From: Peptoniphilus genitalis | GTDB lineage: Bacteria > Bacillota > Clostridia > Tissierellales > Peptoniphilaceae | Direction of reading: 5' to 3' | DNA: 64,000 nt | NCBI RefSeq assembly: GCF_023614525.1 | Contig: NZ_CP097885.1 | Coordinates: forward strand, 1,362,501 to 1,426,500 | Shown here: positions 16,780 to 25,680 of the stretch, one piece after another | Numbering within the stretch: position 1 is the first letter of the stretch | How the letters are laid out: every line of letters starts with the position of its first letter | Program-made: the position numbers and the translations under genes | Notes under the pieces: model-generated | Databases searched by the model: none | Seen by the model: the letters and a program-made list of their open reading frames with translations, nothing else | What the model was told of the DNA's origin: nothing

Positions 16780-18183
16780 GCTAAGTATAAATTAGTTATT
16801 GAGAATAAACAATTAGGCAATTTGCAATTTCCTAGTGTAGAAGGTGAACTCACTGTGACTTGGTCGAGAGAGGGCAGTCCTGGAAAATTAATTTGTAACA
16901 TTGTAAAAGATGAGAATTTAGACTATCAAGAAGGTAATACAGTTGCCTTTTATGTTGATGATGAACTCTTTTTTTATGGCTATGTCTTTGAGAAATCAAG
17001 GACTGGAGAGCAAATTATAAAGACTACCTGCTACGATCAAATAAGATATTTAAAAAATAAGTCAACGCTCCAGTATAAAAACTGGTCCTATTCTGAACTT
17101 TTAAAAAATATCTGTGCAGATAGACACCTAACAGTGGGTGACATAGAAGACACTGGCTTTAAAATCCCTGCAAGGGCAGAAATCAATCAGGAGTATTATC
17201 AGATGCTTAAGTTTGCAAGTGATCTCACTACTGCAAACACTAATAAGATTTATGTGCTTTTTGACAAGGGTGGCAAGATTTGTCTTAAGGACATACAAAA
17301 TATGAAATGCAAAGATGTAATTGACTATGACTGCACACTTGACTTTGACTATGCAACTTCAATTTCAGAAGGTGTTTATAACAGGGTTTATCTCAAACTT
17401 TTAGATGACGATAAAAGAGAGGTTAAGAGTGCATCTGCTGAGGATAAAGACAGCATTGCTAAATGGGGGATATTACAATACTTCGATCAAACAAACAATG
17501 AAGAAGATATTGAGGGCAAGGCCAAGGAACTCTTAAAACTTTTAAATAAGAAGCACAGGAGATTAAAGTTAAAAAACATTGTTGGAAGAACTGATGTAAG
17601 AGCAGGAAGCCTGGTGCCAGTAGATATGCCTGCAATTGGTGACATTGACATTAAAGGCTATATGATGGTGGCTTCTGTGACTCATAAATTCCAAGAGGAA
17701 CATCATTTTATGGATATGGAAGTTTACAACAAGGACATTAGTCCTGGAATTAGTCCTCCATCTATGGGCAGTAAAAATAGTGAAGGACTTGGTTTTGGTG
17801 GTGGCTTTGGTGGTGGCAAGGGTGCTTCTGGTGCCATTAAATTCCTACAAGCCAATATTGGTGCTCCATATAGCCAGGCTCAAAGAATGAGTCCAGGTAA
17901 GTTTGACTGCTCATCTGCAGTAATGAGGGCTTATCAAAGTGTAGGTCTACTACCTACAAATGGATATAACCTAACTACAAGCACAATTGCATCAGATAAA
18001 CACTTTATGGAAATCAACAAGAATCAACTACAGCCAGGAGATGTTTGTTGGAAGAAAGGCCACATGGAAATGTATGTTGGAGGAGGTAAAACTCTTGGTG
18101 CTCACAAAGTTGGCACTCCTCTAGGATACTCAACTCTTGGCAATAGGTTTAATAGATTTTATAGAATTAGGGGTGACAGTTAA
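16780..18183 (+). CDS. Baseplate hub (XkdQ-like) fused to an NlpC/P60 cell-wall hydrolase
   Basis: 467 residues. Residues 1 to about 320 are the XkdQ/gpD-like hub (VEGELTVTWSREGSPGK, later DVRAGSLVPVDMPAIGDI). After a Gly-rich linker (GLGFGGGFGGGKGASG) comes an NlpC/P60 peptidase domain with C377 (KFDCSSAV), H428 (GHMEMYVG) and H442. The enzyme probably cuts peptidoglycan peptides during DNA entry. ATG 16780 is chosen from AGGTG spacing; ATG 16771 is possible. Confidence 0.88.
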   Translation, partial: AKYKLVIENKQLGNLQFPSVEGELTVTWSREGSPGKLICNIVKDENLDYQEGNTVAFYVDDELFFYGYVFEKSRTGEQIIKTTCYDQIRYLKNKSTLQYKNWSYSELLKNICADRHLTVGDIEDTGFKIPARAEINQEYYQMLKFASDLTTANTNKIYVLFDKGGKICLKDIQNMKCKDVIDYDCTLDFDYATSISEGVYNRVYLKLLDDDKREVKSASAEDKDSIAKWGILQYFDQTNNEEDIEGKAKELLKLLNKKHRRLKLKNIVGRTDVRAGSLVPVDMPAIGDIDIKGYMMVASVTHKFQEEHHFMDMEVYNKDISPGISPPSMGSKNSEGLGFGGGFGGGKGASGAIKFLQANIGAPYSQAQRMSPGKFDCSSAVMRAYQSVGLLPTNGYNLTTSTIASDKHFMEINKNQLQPGDVCWKKGHMEMYVGGGKTLGAHKVGTPLGYSTLGNRFNRFYRIRGDS

Positions 18184-18638
18184 TGGCTCAAGGCAAAGAA
18201 CAGAAAGCTAAAAAGGAATATAATCCTGAAAGACTAAAAAATGTTTTAACTAATATTGTTTCAGAATACATGGGAACTCAAAGCTTTGCTACAGTTTTTC
18301 ATGCAAAACTAGAAAGCATATCTCCTCTTAAGTTTGTAAGAGATGACGGGATAGAAATGTATGAGAACTTTTTAGTAGTGCCTAAGTATAGGAAGTTTAC
18401 TGAAGAAGAAATTGGTCACTTTTTTGTATTTTCTGGAAATCATGAGATGCAGGTCTTTTATTATCTCTATGAGTCAAGCTATCCTCAAGGGTCCAATGGC
18501 AGGTCTTATCACTGGGAAGGTTACCTTGAAAAGGCAACTTTGCATGGTACTTGCTCTTGTGGTCATGATGTAGTGGTTACTCATGGAGAAATAATTGACT
18601 GCAGGCATGACTTTGGCATAAAGAAGGTGAAAGATTGA
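18183..18638 (+). CDS. Baseplate-associated protein (XkdR/DUF2577-like)
   Basis: 151 residues in the DUF2577 position between hub and gp25-like genes. The region ERLKNVLTNIVSEYMGTQ and the C-terminal HGTCSCGHDVVVTHGEI are visible. The CxC motif may bind metal. It abuts the hub and its end overlaps the next TTG start. Role within the baseplate unknown. Confidence 0.65.
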   Translation: MAQGKEQKAKKEYNPERLKNVLTNIVSEYMGTQSFATVFHAKLESISPLKFVRDDGIEMYENFLVVPKYRKFTEEEIGHFFVFSGNHEMQVFYYLYESSYPQGSNGRSYHWEGYLEKATLHGTCSCGHDVVVTHGEIIDCRHDFGIKKVKD

Positions 18639-19078
18639 TACCACAACAAGATAATTTTAACGATATGCTCATGGATGGAGTAAATGTGGAGATAGCACCT
18701 ACTTTTACCCATAGGATGCATGTCAACTTTATGAGAATTTACGGACATATAGATGACAAGGAAGCCTTAAAGCAGATGATATATAAGCAGCTTAACACAG
18801 AATTTGGGGATCACATCATTTATCCTAACTTTGGTATGCCTCTTAAAGACCTTTTCGGACAGCCTAAGCACTTTGTTTATATAGAAGTTATTAGAAGAAT
18901 TGAAGAGTGCCTAATAAGAGACGACAGAGTTTTAAAGGTCTACGACTTTTATTATCACAGGGATAAATCTCCAAGAGATGAACTCAGTATCTCTTTTACT
19001 GTGGACTCTGTTTATGGCGACATAGAAATCTATAATACATGGAAGTTTGACTACGACAAGGGAATAGGGGGTGACTGA
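18635..19078 (+). CDS. Baseplate wedge protein gp25-like (XkdS/DUF2634)
   Basis: 147 residues. The core ALKQMIYKQLNTEFGDHIIY, then NFGMPLKDLFG, and the late LSISFTVDSVYGDIEI are typical of gp25/DUF2634 wedge proteins that start sheath assembly. Translation starts at TTG 18635 after AAGGTG and overlaps the previous stop. Confidence 0.85.
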   Translation: MIPQQDNFNDMLMDGVNVEIAPTFTHRMHVNFMRIYGHIDDKEALKQMIYKQLNTEFGDHIIYPNFGMPLKDLFGQPKHFVYIEVIRRIEECLIRDDRVLKVYDFYYHRDKSPRDELSISFTVDSVYGDIEIYNTWKFDYDKGIGGD

Positions 19079-19080
19079 TA

Positions 19081-20217
19081 ATGAGTGATGTAAAAGTTAA
19101 AGGCTATGGATTTATAGGGGAATGGAAGCAGAAAGCTTACGAGCCAGTTTTTGGTGAGTACACTGCTTCTTTTATTTTGGAAAGAATGCTCTCAAGGATC
19201 CCTGATAAATTTGATAAAAGGGAAGGCTCTATAATTTATGATGCTCTTGCTCCTGCAGCAATAGAACTTGAAATCATGTATATGGAGCTTGACTATATCT
19301 TAAAGAATGTCTTTGGAGATACTGCCGATAGAGAGGGCCTAATTAGACTTGCTTATGACAGGGGCATGTCTCCATATCCTGCAAGTCAAGCAATTGTAAA
19401 GGGTGAGTTTAATGTCGAAGTTGACATTGGAAAGACATTTAATTTTGACGATTTGAACTTTACAGTTAAAAAATTCATTGAAAATCAAAATGAAAAATAC
19501 TACTACGAACTGGTATGTAATAAGTATGGTGCAATAGGCAATGTGCCTTATGGGAAATTAATTCCAGTGGACCATATAAAGGACTTAAAGAGTGCCTTTA
19601 TTGTAGGGGTTATAAAGCCTGGAGAAGAGGAAGAAGACACTGAAGAATTTAGAAATAGATACTACAGAAACATTATGTCAAATGCCTATGGTGGCAATAT
19701 TGATGACTACTTAGATAAAGTCCATGCCATTGATGGTGTTGGTGGTGTTAAGGTCTATCCAATATGGCAAGGTGGAGGCACTGTTTTAATTGTTTTTTCT
19801 GATGCAAATTATATGGTGCCAAAGCAAGAGTTAATAGACAAGGTCCAAACTATTATAGATCCTGTGACTAATCATGGAAAAGGCATAGGTATTGCTCCTA
19901 TTGGTCATACTGTGACAGTAAGAGGAGTCAAGGAAGATAAAATTAACTTTAGCTTCGAGCTCCTATATAAAGAGGGCTTTAACTGGGATAAGGTTGCTGA
20001 CGAAGTCAAGGCTACCCTAGAGCTATACTTCAAAGACCTAAGAAGAGAATGGCAAAACTATGAAAAGTCAATCCTAAGGCTTAGGAGAATAGAAACAAGG
20101 CTATTAGATATAGAAGGTGTGCTTGACATTAACTCTTCTAAAATCAATGGGCTTGCCAGGAACTATGAAGTAGATGGAGAAAGCATACCAGTACTAGGTG
20201 ATGTCAATGGCAAGTAA
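19081..20217 (+). CDS. Baseplate J-like protein (XkdT)
   Basis: 378 residues with the Baseplate_J pattern: PDKFDKREGSIIYDALAPAA near the start, EEDTEEFRNRYYRNIMSNAYGG-type helix in the middle (split here as two motifs), and GGGTVLIVFSDANY. It joins wedges around the hub. It starts two bases after the preceding stop and overlaps the following gene. Confidence 0.92.
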   Translation: MSDVKVKGYGFIGEWKQKAYEPVFGEYTASFILERMLSRIPDKFDKREGSIIYDALAPAAIELEIMYMELDYILKNVFGDTADREGLIRLAYDRGMSPYPASQAIVKGEFNVEVDIGKTFNFDDLNFTVKKFIENQNEKYYYELVCNKYGAIGNVPYGKLIPVDHIKDLKSAFIVGVIKPGEEEEDTEEFRNRYYRNIMSNAYGGNIDDYLDKVHAIDGVGGVKVYPIWQGGGTVLIVFSDANYMVPKQELIDKVQTIIDPVTNHGKGIGIAPIGHTVTVRGVKEDKINFSFELLYKEGFNWDKVADEVKATLELYFKDLRREWQNYEKSILRLRRIETRLLDIEGVLDINSSKINGLARNYEVDGESIPVLGDVNGK

Positions 20218-21022
20218 TTACTTAGAGAAGTCTTATGTTTTTGACTTAGATGGGATAGATTTTTCAGGCAAGAAAATTCAACTAAAGAGAAATGTCGACC
20301 TTGCAAAGTATAACGATTATGAAACAGAAGCAAAGTCTATTGACTGGAGAATAAGGTGCGAAAGTGAAAATCTAGAGTTTGATATTGCCTCTTACAGGGT
20401 CTTAAAGACTTTCTTTGATAGGTTTATATTAACTGCTACAGGTGATGGACTTAGCAGGTATGAAAAGATACTAGGCATAGATCCTGGCAAGAAAACTCTT
20501 GACGAAAGAAGAAGAGAAGTCTTTTTCTTGTGGAACAAACAAATTAGATATACCGATAGAAGCATGAGGGCAATGCTAGATGTGTTACTAGGTAAAACTA
20601 ACTACAGGATGAAGCTCATATATAATGAGTACGAACTTGAAGTTGAGCTACTAATTAACAATAAATTTAAAGACTATGGGATATACAAAGAGCTTAGAGA
20701 AATTATTCCTGCAAATCTAGGGATTTCAATTAAATATGGTTTTGTATCTAGTCTAGTGCTTAGAACTCAATATGGCGACTATGTGAACCCTCAATATCTT
20801 TGTGGAGAGGAAAAATGTGGGGATATTCCTTGGGAAATTAAGGCAGATAATAGGGTATTTAATCTTAGGATTAGGACTGAAAACTATAATTCTAAGAATT
20901 ATTATGCTTTGCCTAGTGATGAACTTCCTACTGGCATTGAGTTTGAGGACTTAATTGATGAGACTATTTTTATCCAAGACTTTTCAAGTAAGGATATATA
21001 CGAGTTTAAAGATAAGGAGTGA
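20207..21022 (+). CDS. Tail protein XkdU/gp48-like (DUF2313)
   Basis: 271 residues after the J-like gene. The region FFLWNKQIRYTDRSMRAML, followed by a LIYNEYELEVELLIN strand pair, fits Mu gp48/XkdU proteins at the baseplate periphery. ATG 20207 has AGGTG at a good distance; upstream GTG 20198 and ATG 20201 are less likely. The C-terminal 70 residues are not recognised. Confidence 0.8.
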   Translation: MASNYLEKSYVFDLDGIDFSGKKIQLKRNVDLAKYNDYETEAKSIDWRIRCESENLEFDIASYRVLKTFFDRFILTATGDGLSRYEKILGIDPGKKTLDERRREVFFLWNKQIRYTDRSMRAMLDVLLGKTNYRMKLIYNEYELEVELLINNKFKDYGIYKELREIIPANLGISIKYGFVSSLVLRTQYGDYVNPQYLCGEEKCGDIPWEIKADNRVFNLRIRTENYNSKNYYALPSDELPTGIEFEDLIDETIFIQDFSSKDIYEFKDKE

Positions 21023-21028
21023 TAGGGA

Positions 21029-21367
21029 TTGCTAAGTAAATTATTAATTAGACAAGTTGCAGAATTTGTTGAGAGTCAAGTTGCTAGTGCTGAGGCAATA
21101 ATTGAGAATAAGCCACATGACATTCCAATTATGAAATCTGAAATTGATGGCAACTTACTTAAGATTTACACAAATACTGCTGATGTTGATGGTTTAATTA
21201 CGAATATTAATCTTAAAAATGCTAAGGGCGAAGTGATAATTTCCAAGGATACTAACATTGAAAAGAATGATACTTACTCTGTTGTATCTTCTTTTTATAT
21301 TAATGTCTTGGAAGAAGAGATTGAAAAGCCTATTGATATTTTTAAGGTTACTGGGAGGACTGAATGA
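21029..21367 (+). CDS. Phage tail-tip protein of unknown function (112 aa)
   Basis: Starts with TTG 21029 after ATAGGG; overlaps the next gene by four bases. An N-terminal helix (KLLIRQVAEFVESQVASAEA) is followed by a beta-rich half (LLKIYTNTADVDGLITNINL). No family recognised. It lies between XkdU and the fibre genes, so a baseplate-fibre adaptor is plausible. Confidence 0.6.
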   Translation: MLSKLLIRQVAEFVESQVASAEAIIENKPHDIPIMKSEIDGNLLKIYTNTADVDGLITNINLKNAKGEVIISKDTNIEKNDTYSVVSSFYINVLEEEIEKPIDIFKVTGRTE

Positions 21368-21834
21368 TAGATTTAAGAAAATATCATAAATATAATGAGA
21401 TCCTTGGAAAAAGGGATTTAAATGATGAGGAAAAAAAGGAAATCCTAAGTGATTTTTCTTACACTCCAGTTGACTGGCTTGACCATATAGCACAAACTGC
21501 TGATGTCAAAAAAGAAACTGTGGTTGCTGAATTTCCAGATGGGAGTAAGTCTGTAAGACACGAAAGAGATGATGGGGAAATCTTTCAAAAGGGCAAGCCT
21601 ATTAATGAGAAGAACCTAGGTAATATGGACTTTGCCATCTTCAAGCTCTTTTTAAAGATTTTTGAGATGGAATCGGAACTTAGAAAACTTAGTGTTTTAG
21701 TAAGTACTCTATTAGGTCAAAATCAAAACAACATGCCTTTCAATACTTTTGTTTTATCTTGCGAAGACCCTATTAATGGTCTAGTAGTGGTTGAAGGTTG
21801 GTATGATGAAGCCAATGGAAGGGGTGTGATTTGA
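21364..21834 (+). CDS. Phage tail protein of unknown function (156 aa)
   Basis: 156 residues. A Tyr/Asp-rich start (MIDLRKYHKYNEILGKR) includes VDWLDHIAQTADVKKETVV and a coiled-coil segment near residues 100-125. It ends with a short strand-rich tail. Translationally coupled to both neighbours. Function not recognised; part of the tail-tip cluster. Confidence 0.6.
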   Translation: MIDLRKYHKYNEILGKRDLNDEEKKEILSDFSYTPVDWLDHIAQTADVKKETVVAEFPDGSKSVRHERDDGEIFQKGKPINEKNLGNMDFAIFKLFLKIFEMESELRKLSVLVSTLLGQNQNNMPFNTFVLSCEDPINGLVVVEGWYDEANGRGVI

Positions 21835-21836
21835 CC

Positions 21837-23408
21837 ATGATGTATAAATGGGGAAAATATGATTTAAAAGGTAATTATCGAACAAAACAAGTTCTAGCTG
21901 ATACATCTAATTATGCAAATACGACTACCTCAAATTCAAAGGAGGAAATCGCATCATTATTTCCTAGTGGTTCAAAAAAATGGGGAGATTTAACAAGTGG
22001 AGATATTATTAACTTCCACAGAAATGAGGTTTTTGTAGTAAGTGGGATTAACCACACAACTGCTTCTAACATCACTTTAAGTGGCAGTTGGTATAAACTA
22101 GAATATAAAAGCGAATTTTCTCACTGGTCAAGGGGCTCAAAAATAGACACAGTTAAATCAGAAAATCGAAACGCTTATCCTAATGACGGACAAAGTGGAA
22201 ATTGTTGGTATACCTATGAAGGCATAGCGAATGAAGCCCCAACAATATCTGGTGCTGATGGATTTTTGGGAAACAAGTCATCTAATTTTAGACTTGATTA
22301 TATAGTTACTGACAACGACTTAAATGATGTTGTAAGGGTTGAAATTCAAGAAGATAAAAGAGAACCTAAAGTCATAAATGAAATTAAACTAGGTGTTAAG
22401 AATTATCTTGATATCAATGTTGAAAGCTACGAACTGGGAGACCATACTATAACAATTAAAGCTATTGACTCCCAAGGTGCTAGTGCTACAAGAACTTATA
22501 GGTGGACTAAGATAAATAATGCTCCTCTTATTAGTGGAAGTGACAAAGACCTTGGGGAAAAAAACACTGCTTTCACTGTGACTTACCAAGTATCTGATGT
22601 TGATAATGACATTGTAAATGTGGTTGAAAAAGTAAATGGTAAAGTCCTTAGAAACCTCAATAATGCTAGTAAAAACACTGATTTATACCTTAACATCACA
22701 CAAGAGAAAATATTGGCATTTGAGATAGGTAAAATTAATACTATAGAAATTGAAGCTACTGACACAAAGGGTGGTGTATCTTATAGAAGATATACCTTCA
22801 AAAAGACTAATTTACCACCAATGATCAGTGGTAATGATAGGGATTTAGGTATTGTGGATAAGGGTTTATCTTATTCTTACTCAGTTACTGATACAGAAGA
22901 TGATGATATTTATGTTGATGTAATTATTGATGAGACATACATCCAAAAAGAAGTAAAAGTTGAAGCAGGTAAGACTTATAAAGTTGAAATTAAAGACTTA
23001 GACTTTTTAAAATTAAAACCTGGCAAACACACTCTTAAGATTCTTGCTACTGATAAGAAAAGTGAAAAGGTTGTAAGGTTAATTAATTTTACACGAGATC
23101 CAAAAAGACTTGTCGTTATGAGTGCCAAACCTATAGAAACTGATGCAGCTGCTAAGAAGTTTTATTTTAATCCAGTGTGGAGGGTGGCAGTTGGAGCAGA
23201 AGGGAAAATTGAAATTTGTAATAATGGTTTTGACGCTAACCCAACTTGGGAGGATGCCACAAGTACAGTTAAAGTAGGTAAGACTTTTAACTTTACAAAC
23301 CAAACTAAAAAGGCTAATAAGTGGGGAATTGCAGTTAAGATGACAATTAATAAAAATAATGCTACTGCAATATCCTATATAGCGACTGCAGGAGGTGCTT
23401 TTGAATAA
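21837..23408 (+). CDS. Tail protein with three tandem Ig-like repeats
   Basis: 523 residues. Residues 1-130 are a Trp/Tyr/Ser-rich head. Three repeats of 95 to 98 residues follow, starting at residues 132, 227 and 325. Each opens with N-x-x-P-x-ISG-x-D and contains a (V/S)(T/S)D(N/V/T) turn, as in cadherin or Big-type beta sandwiches (NEAPTISGAD, NNAPLISGSD, NLPPMISGND). A C-terminal beta-rich domain follows. Such repeats usually extend receptor-binding proteins. ATG 21837 is chosen from GGGGTGA upstream. Confidence 0.72.
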   Translation: MMYKWGKYDLKGNYRTKQVLADTSNYANTTTSNSKEEIASLFPSGSKKWGDLTSGDIINFHRNEVFVVSGINHTTASNITLSGSWYKLEYKSEFSHWSRGSKIDTVKSENRNAYPNDGQSGNCWYTYEGIANEAPTISGADGFLGNKSSNFRLDYIVTDNDLNDVVRVEIQEDKREPKVINEIKLGVKNYLDINVESYELGDHTITIKAIDSQGASATRTYRWTKINNAPLISGSDKDLGEKNTAFTVTYQVSDVDNDIVNVVEKVNGKVLRNLNNASKNTDLYLNITQEKILAFEIGKINTIEIEATDTKGGVSYRRYTFKKTNLPPMISGNDRDLGIVDKGLSYSYSVTDTEDDDIYVDVIIDETYIQKEVKVEAGKTYKVEIKDLDFLKLKPGKHTLKILATDKKSEKVVRLINFTRDPKRLVVMSAKPIETDAAAKKFYFNPVWRVAVGAEGKIEICNNGFDANPTWEDATSTVKVGKTFNFTNQTKKANKWGIAVKMTINKNNATAISYIATAGGAFE

Positions 23409-23647
23409 TGGTAATTTACAATCCAAGAAGCGTTAAAGAAATCCAAGAGGAAAGAAAGCTTGAATCAAGCGGAAGCACAAAAGAGCAATTAGCTTATGTT
23501 TTAAAGGTGCAAGAAGCAAATAAGGGTCTCACTGAACAATCAGTTGGAGACCTTTCTTTGGCACTGGGGGAAATTGCAAAGGACTTTTCGCAAGCCATGG
23601 CAGAAATAACTATGCTTATTGGTGCAGGAATGGGAGGTACTAACTAA
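23408..23647 (+). CDS. Small phage tail-region protein (79 aa)
   Basis: Starts at ATG 23408 overlapping the previous stop and ends overlapping the next ATG. The sequence is helical (VKEIQEERKLESSG, LAYVLKVQEANKGL) with a Met/Gly-rich end. Family unknown. The strict overlap on both sides supports real expression. Confidence 0.6.
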   Translation: MVIYNPRSVKEIQEERKLESSGSTKEQLAYVLKVQEANKGLTEQSVGDLSLALGEIAKDFSQAMAEITMLIGAGMGGTN

Positions 23648-23787
23648 TGAAATTTACAAAAGACAGTGGACTTGTAAGGGTGTGGGTTAACCTAATTAAG
23701 AATGGATATCGCAAGTTAGAAGAAGTGCCAAAGCTTTATAACTTGAAAGAAGTTGTAACAGAAATTATTGAGAAAGGAGATAAATAA
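23647..23787 (+). CDS. XkdX-like small protein, copy 1 (46 aa)
   Basis: 46 residues, MKFTKDSGLVRVWVNLIKNG, then a helix with EEVPKLYNLKEVVTEII. It starts within the stop of the previous gene and its TAA overlaps the ATG of copy 2. Size and place match XkdX-type proteins, but the sequence is only loosely similar. It is clearly paralogous to the next ORF. Confidence 0.65.
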   Translation: MKFTKDSGLVRVWVNLIKNGYRKLEEVPKLYNLKEVVTEIIEKGDK

Positions 23788-23936
23788 TGCTTAAATTTAC
23801 TAAAAATAGTGGACTAACTAAAGTATGGGTAAGCCTTGTGATGACTGGTGTTTACACTATAGACCAAGTGCCAACATTTTTTGGCCTTAAGGAAGCAGTC
23901 CAAGCAGTAATTGATGAACTTACAAAAGGTGAGTAA
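23787..23936 (+). CDS. XkdX-like small protein, copy 2 (49 aa)
   Basis: 49 residues aligned along nearly their whole length with copy 1: KFTKNSGLTKVWVSLVMTG against KFTKDSGLVRVWVNLIKNG, and QVPTFFGLKEAVQAVID against EVPKLYNLKEVVTEII. A local tandem duplication followed by divergence is the simplest explanation. Overlapping stop/start with copy 1. Confidence 0.65.
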   Translation: MLKFTKNSGLTKVWVSLVMTGVYTIDQVPTFFGLKEAVQAVIDELTKGE

Positions 23937-23938
23937 CT

Positions 23939-25201
23939 ATGAAAATTGTAAGAATTGGTAGATTTACCTTTCAAGAAGGAACTAGGTCAGAGTTAATAAG
24001 CTCTGACTTAATTTTATATGAAGGCGAAATTGCACTAGAAGCCGACACTCAGCTTATGAAGATGGGAAATGGCAAGACAGTTTACAAAGAATTACCCTAT
24101 ATGAACCGAGGACCGCAAGGACCAAAGGGGGATAAGGGAGAAAAAGGCGATACTGGTACAAGTTTAACTATTAGTGGCACTGTAGATAGCGAAGCCTCTT
24201 TACCTAAAAATCCTAAAGATGGTGTAGGCTATATGGTCCAAGGAGACCTTCACATTGCAAAAGATGGTGTCTTTGTAAATGTTGGTAGGATTAAAGGACC
24301 TAAGGGCGACACTGGACCACAAGGAGAACAAGGGCCTAGAGGACCACAAGGCATCAAGGGAGAAAAAGGAGACCTTGGTCCTCAAGGATTTAAGGGAGAC
24401 CAAGGAGAAAGAGGACCTCAAGGACTTAAGGGAGATAGAGGAGATGTTGGACCGATTGGGCAAACAGGACCACAGGGGGCAAAGGGAGATCCTTTAACTT
24501 TTGAAAAACTCACAGATGAGCAGAAAAAAGATATTGCAAACAAGGTTGTAATTGATGATATAGCTGCTGCCTATGTTAAGAAAGATGACTTAACACAAAG
24601 CCTTTCTAACAAGGCAGATAAAAGTGATTTAAACAAAAAGGTTGATGTGGTATCTGGAAAAAGTCTATCCTCTAATGATTTTACCAATGATTTCAAGGCT
24701 ACCCTTGAAGAACTAACAATGTCTAATCCTCCAAGTTCTGACTTTAATAATGTTAGTAAACAAGGAATATATAATGGCTCTTTTTCCTCAAATTGTCCTA
24801 ATGGGTCCGGTAAATATACCCTTATAGTCTTGCCAACTGATTCATCTACTCAACATAGGACCAATTACATGTTTCAAATTGCAGTAAGAGATAATTCTGA
24901 CTCTACTCCATACTTTAGGCAAAGAAGAGGGTCTTCGACTTGGGGTAAGTGGTATAAGTTTTCTACAAATGACTATACAGATTCAGACAAGAGAAAGCTT
25001 GATGAAATACCATCTAATGCAAAATACACTGACACAACTTATCCTGAAGCAAGTACATCAAGTAGCGGTCTTATGAGTGCAAGTGATAAAAAGAAGCTAA
25101 ACAACTTGAAGGAACAAGTAATACTTACTGAAGCTGAATATAATGCTCTATCAACATCTCAAAAGAATGATGCTAGTAAGATTTACTTTATAAAGGCTTG
25201 A
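23939..25201 (+). CDS. Collagen-like tail fibre with pyocin-knob-type tip
   Basis: 420 residues. The N-terminal part (RIGRFTFQEGTRSELISSD) resembles phage hyaluronidase-type fibre starts. Two Gly-X-Y tracts follow, a short one near residues 57-71 and a long one near 120-185, which should form a collagen triple helix. After helical spacers comes a segment with NCPNGSGKYTLIVLP and RRGSSTWGKWYKF, like pyocin-knob domains. It is a probable trimeric fibre that contacts the cell. Confidence 0.8.
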   Translation: MKIVRIGRFTFQEGTRSELISSDLILYEGEIALEADTQLMKMGNGKTVYKELPYMNRGPQGPKGDKGEKGDTGTSLTISGTVDSEASLPKNPKDGVGYMVQGDLHIAKDGVFVNVGRIKGPKGDTGPQGEQGPRGPQGIKGEKGDLGPQGFKGDQGERGPQGLKGDRGDVGPIGQTGPQGAKGDPLTFEKLTDEQKKDIANKVVIDDIAAAYVKKDDLTQSLSNKADKSDLNKKVDVVSGKSLSSNDFTNDFKATLEELTMSNPPSSDFNNVSKQGIYNGSFSSNCPNGSGKYTLIVLPTDSSTQHRTNYMFQIAVRDNSDSTPYFRQRRGSSTWGKWYKFSTNDYTDSDKRKLDEIPSNAKYTDTTYPEASTSSSGLMSASDKKKLNNLKEQVILTEAEYNALSTSQKNDASKIYFIKA

Positions 25202-25205
25202 TGTT

Positions 25206-25673
25206 ATGGATACTAAAAATGTTAAGGATATAAAAATAGTAGGTGCTGATACTCAAAGGGTTATGTCGAACAATGAAGTTTGGTGGAAGAAAGAAAACCC
25301 TTGGCTTCCCGTTAAAGGACCAGTTTTTATAGATAATTGGAGATTAATATATTTTCAACACCAATTAAACGATTATTGCCCTATGAAAGCTGTTGAATTT
25401 AAAATAGATAAAGCTGGCTATCTTGCAGAAGTTGGAGAATATTACTCCACTGGGGATATTAGCATAGAATTTTTTGACTTCTATAACAAGAAAGGTAGCT
25501 ACGTTTCATCAAAAAGTAGTTACGATAAGAAAACTGAAATATTTTGTATGGTGTTTGATGAGCCTGTGTATAAGTTTGAGGAACTTTACCTGAAAAATAC
25601 AGATTTCCCATCTAAGTATAAAGAAGATAAAATTGAAAAAGTATTAAATTTACAATTTAGAGTCGTTAAGTAG
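25206..25673 (+). CDS. Phage tail protein with docking-like N-terminus (155 aa)
   Basis: 155 residues. The first 35 (VKDIKIVGADTQRVMSNNE, then VWWKKEN) match in pattern the start of the next gene (VEIKRIMSEGG, then VLWEAN), suggesting a shared attachment peptide. The remainder (YCPMKAVEFKIDKAGYLAEV) is beta-rich and not recognised. Starts just after the fibre gene. Confidence 0.6.
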   Translation: MDTKNVKDIKIVGADTQRVMSNNEVWWKKENPWLPVKGPVFIDNWRLIYFQHQLNDYCPMKAVEFKIDKAGYLAEVGEYYSTGDISIEFFDFYNKKGSYVSSKSSYDKKTEIFCMVFDEPVYKFEELYLKNTDFPSKYKEDKIEKVLNLQFRVVK

Positions 25674-25680
25674 GTGAAGT

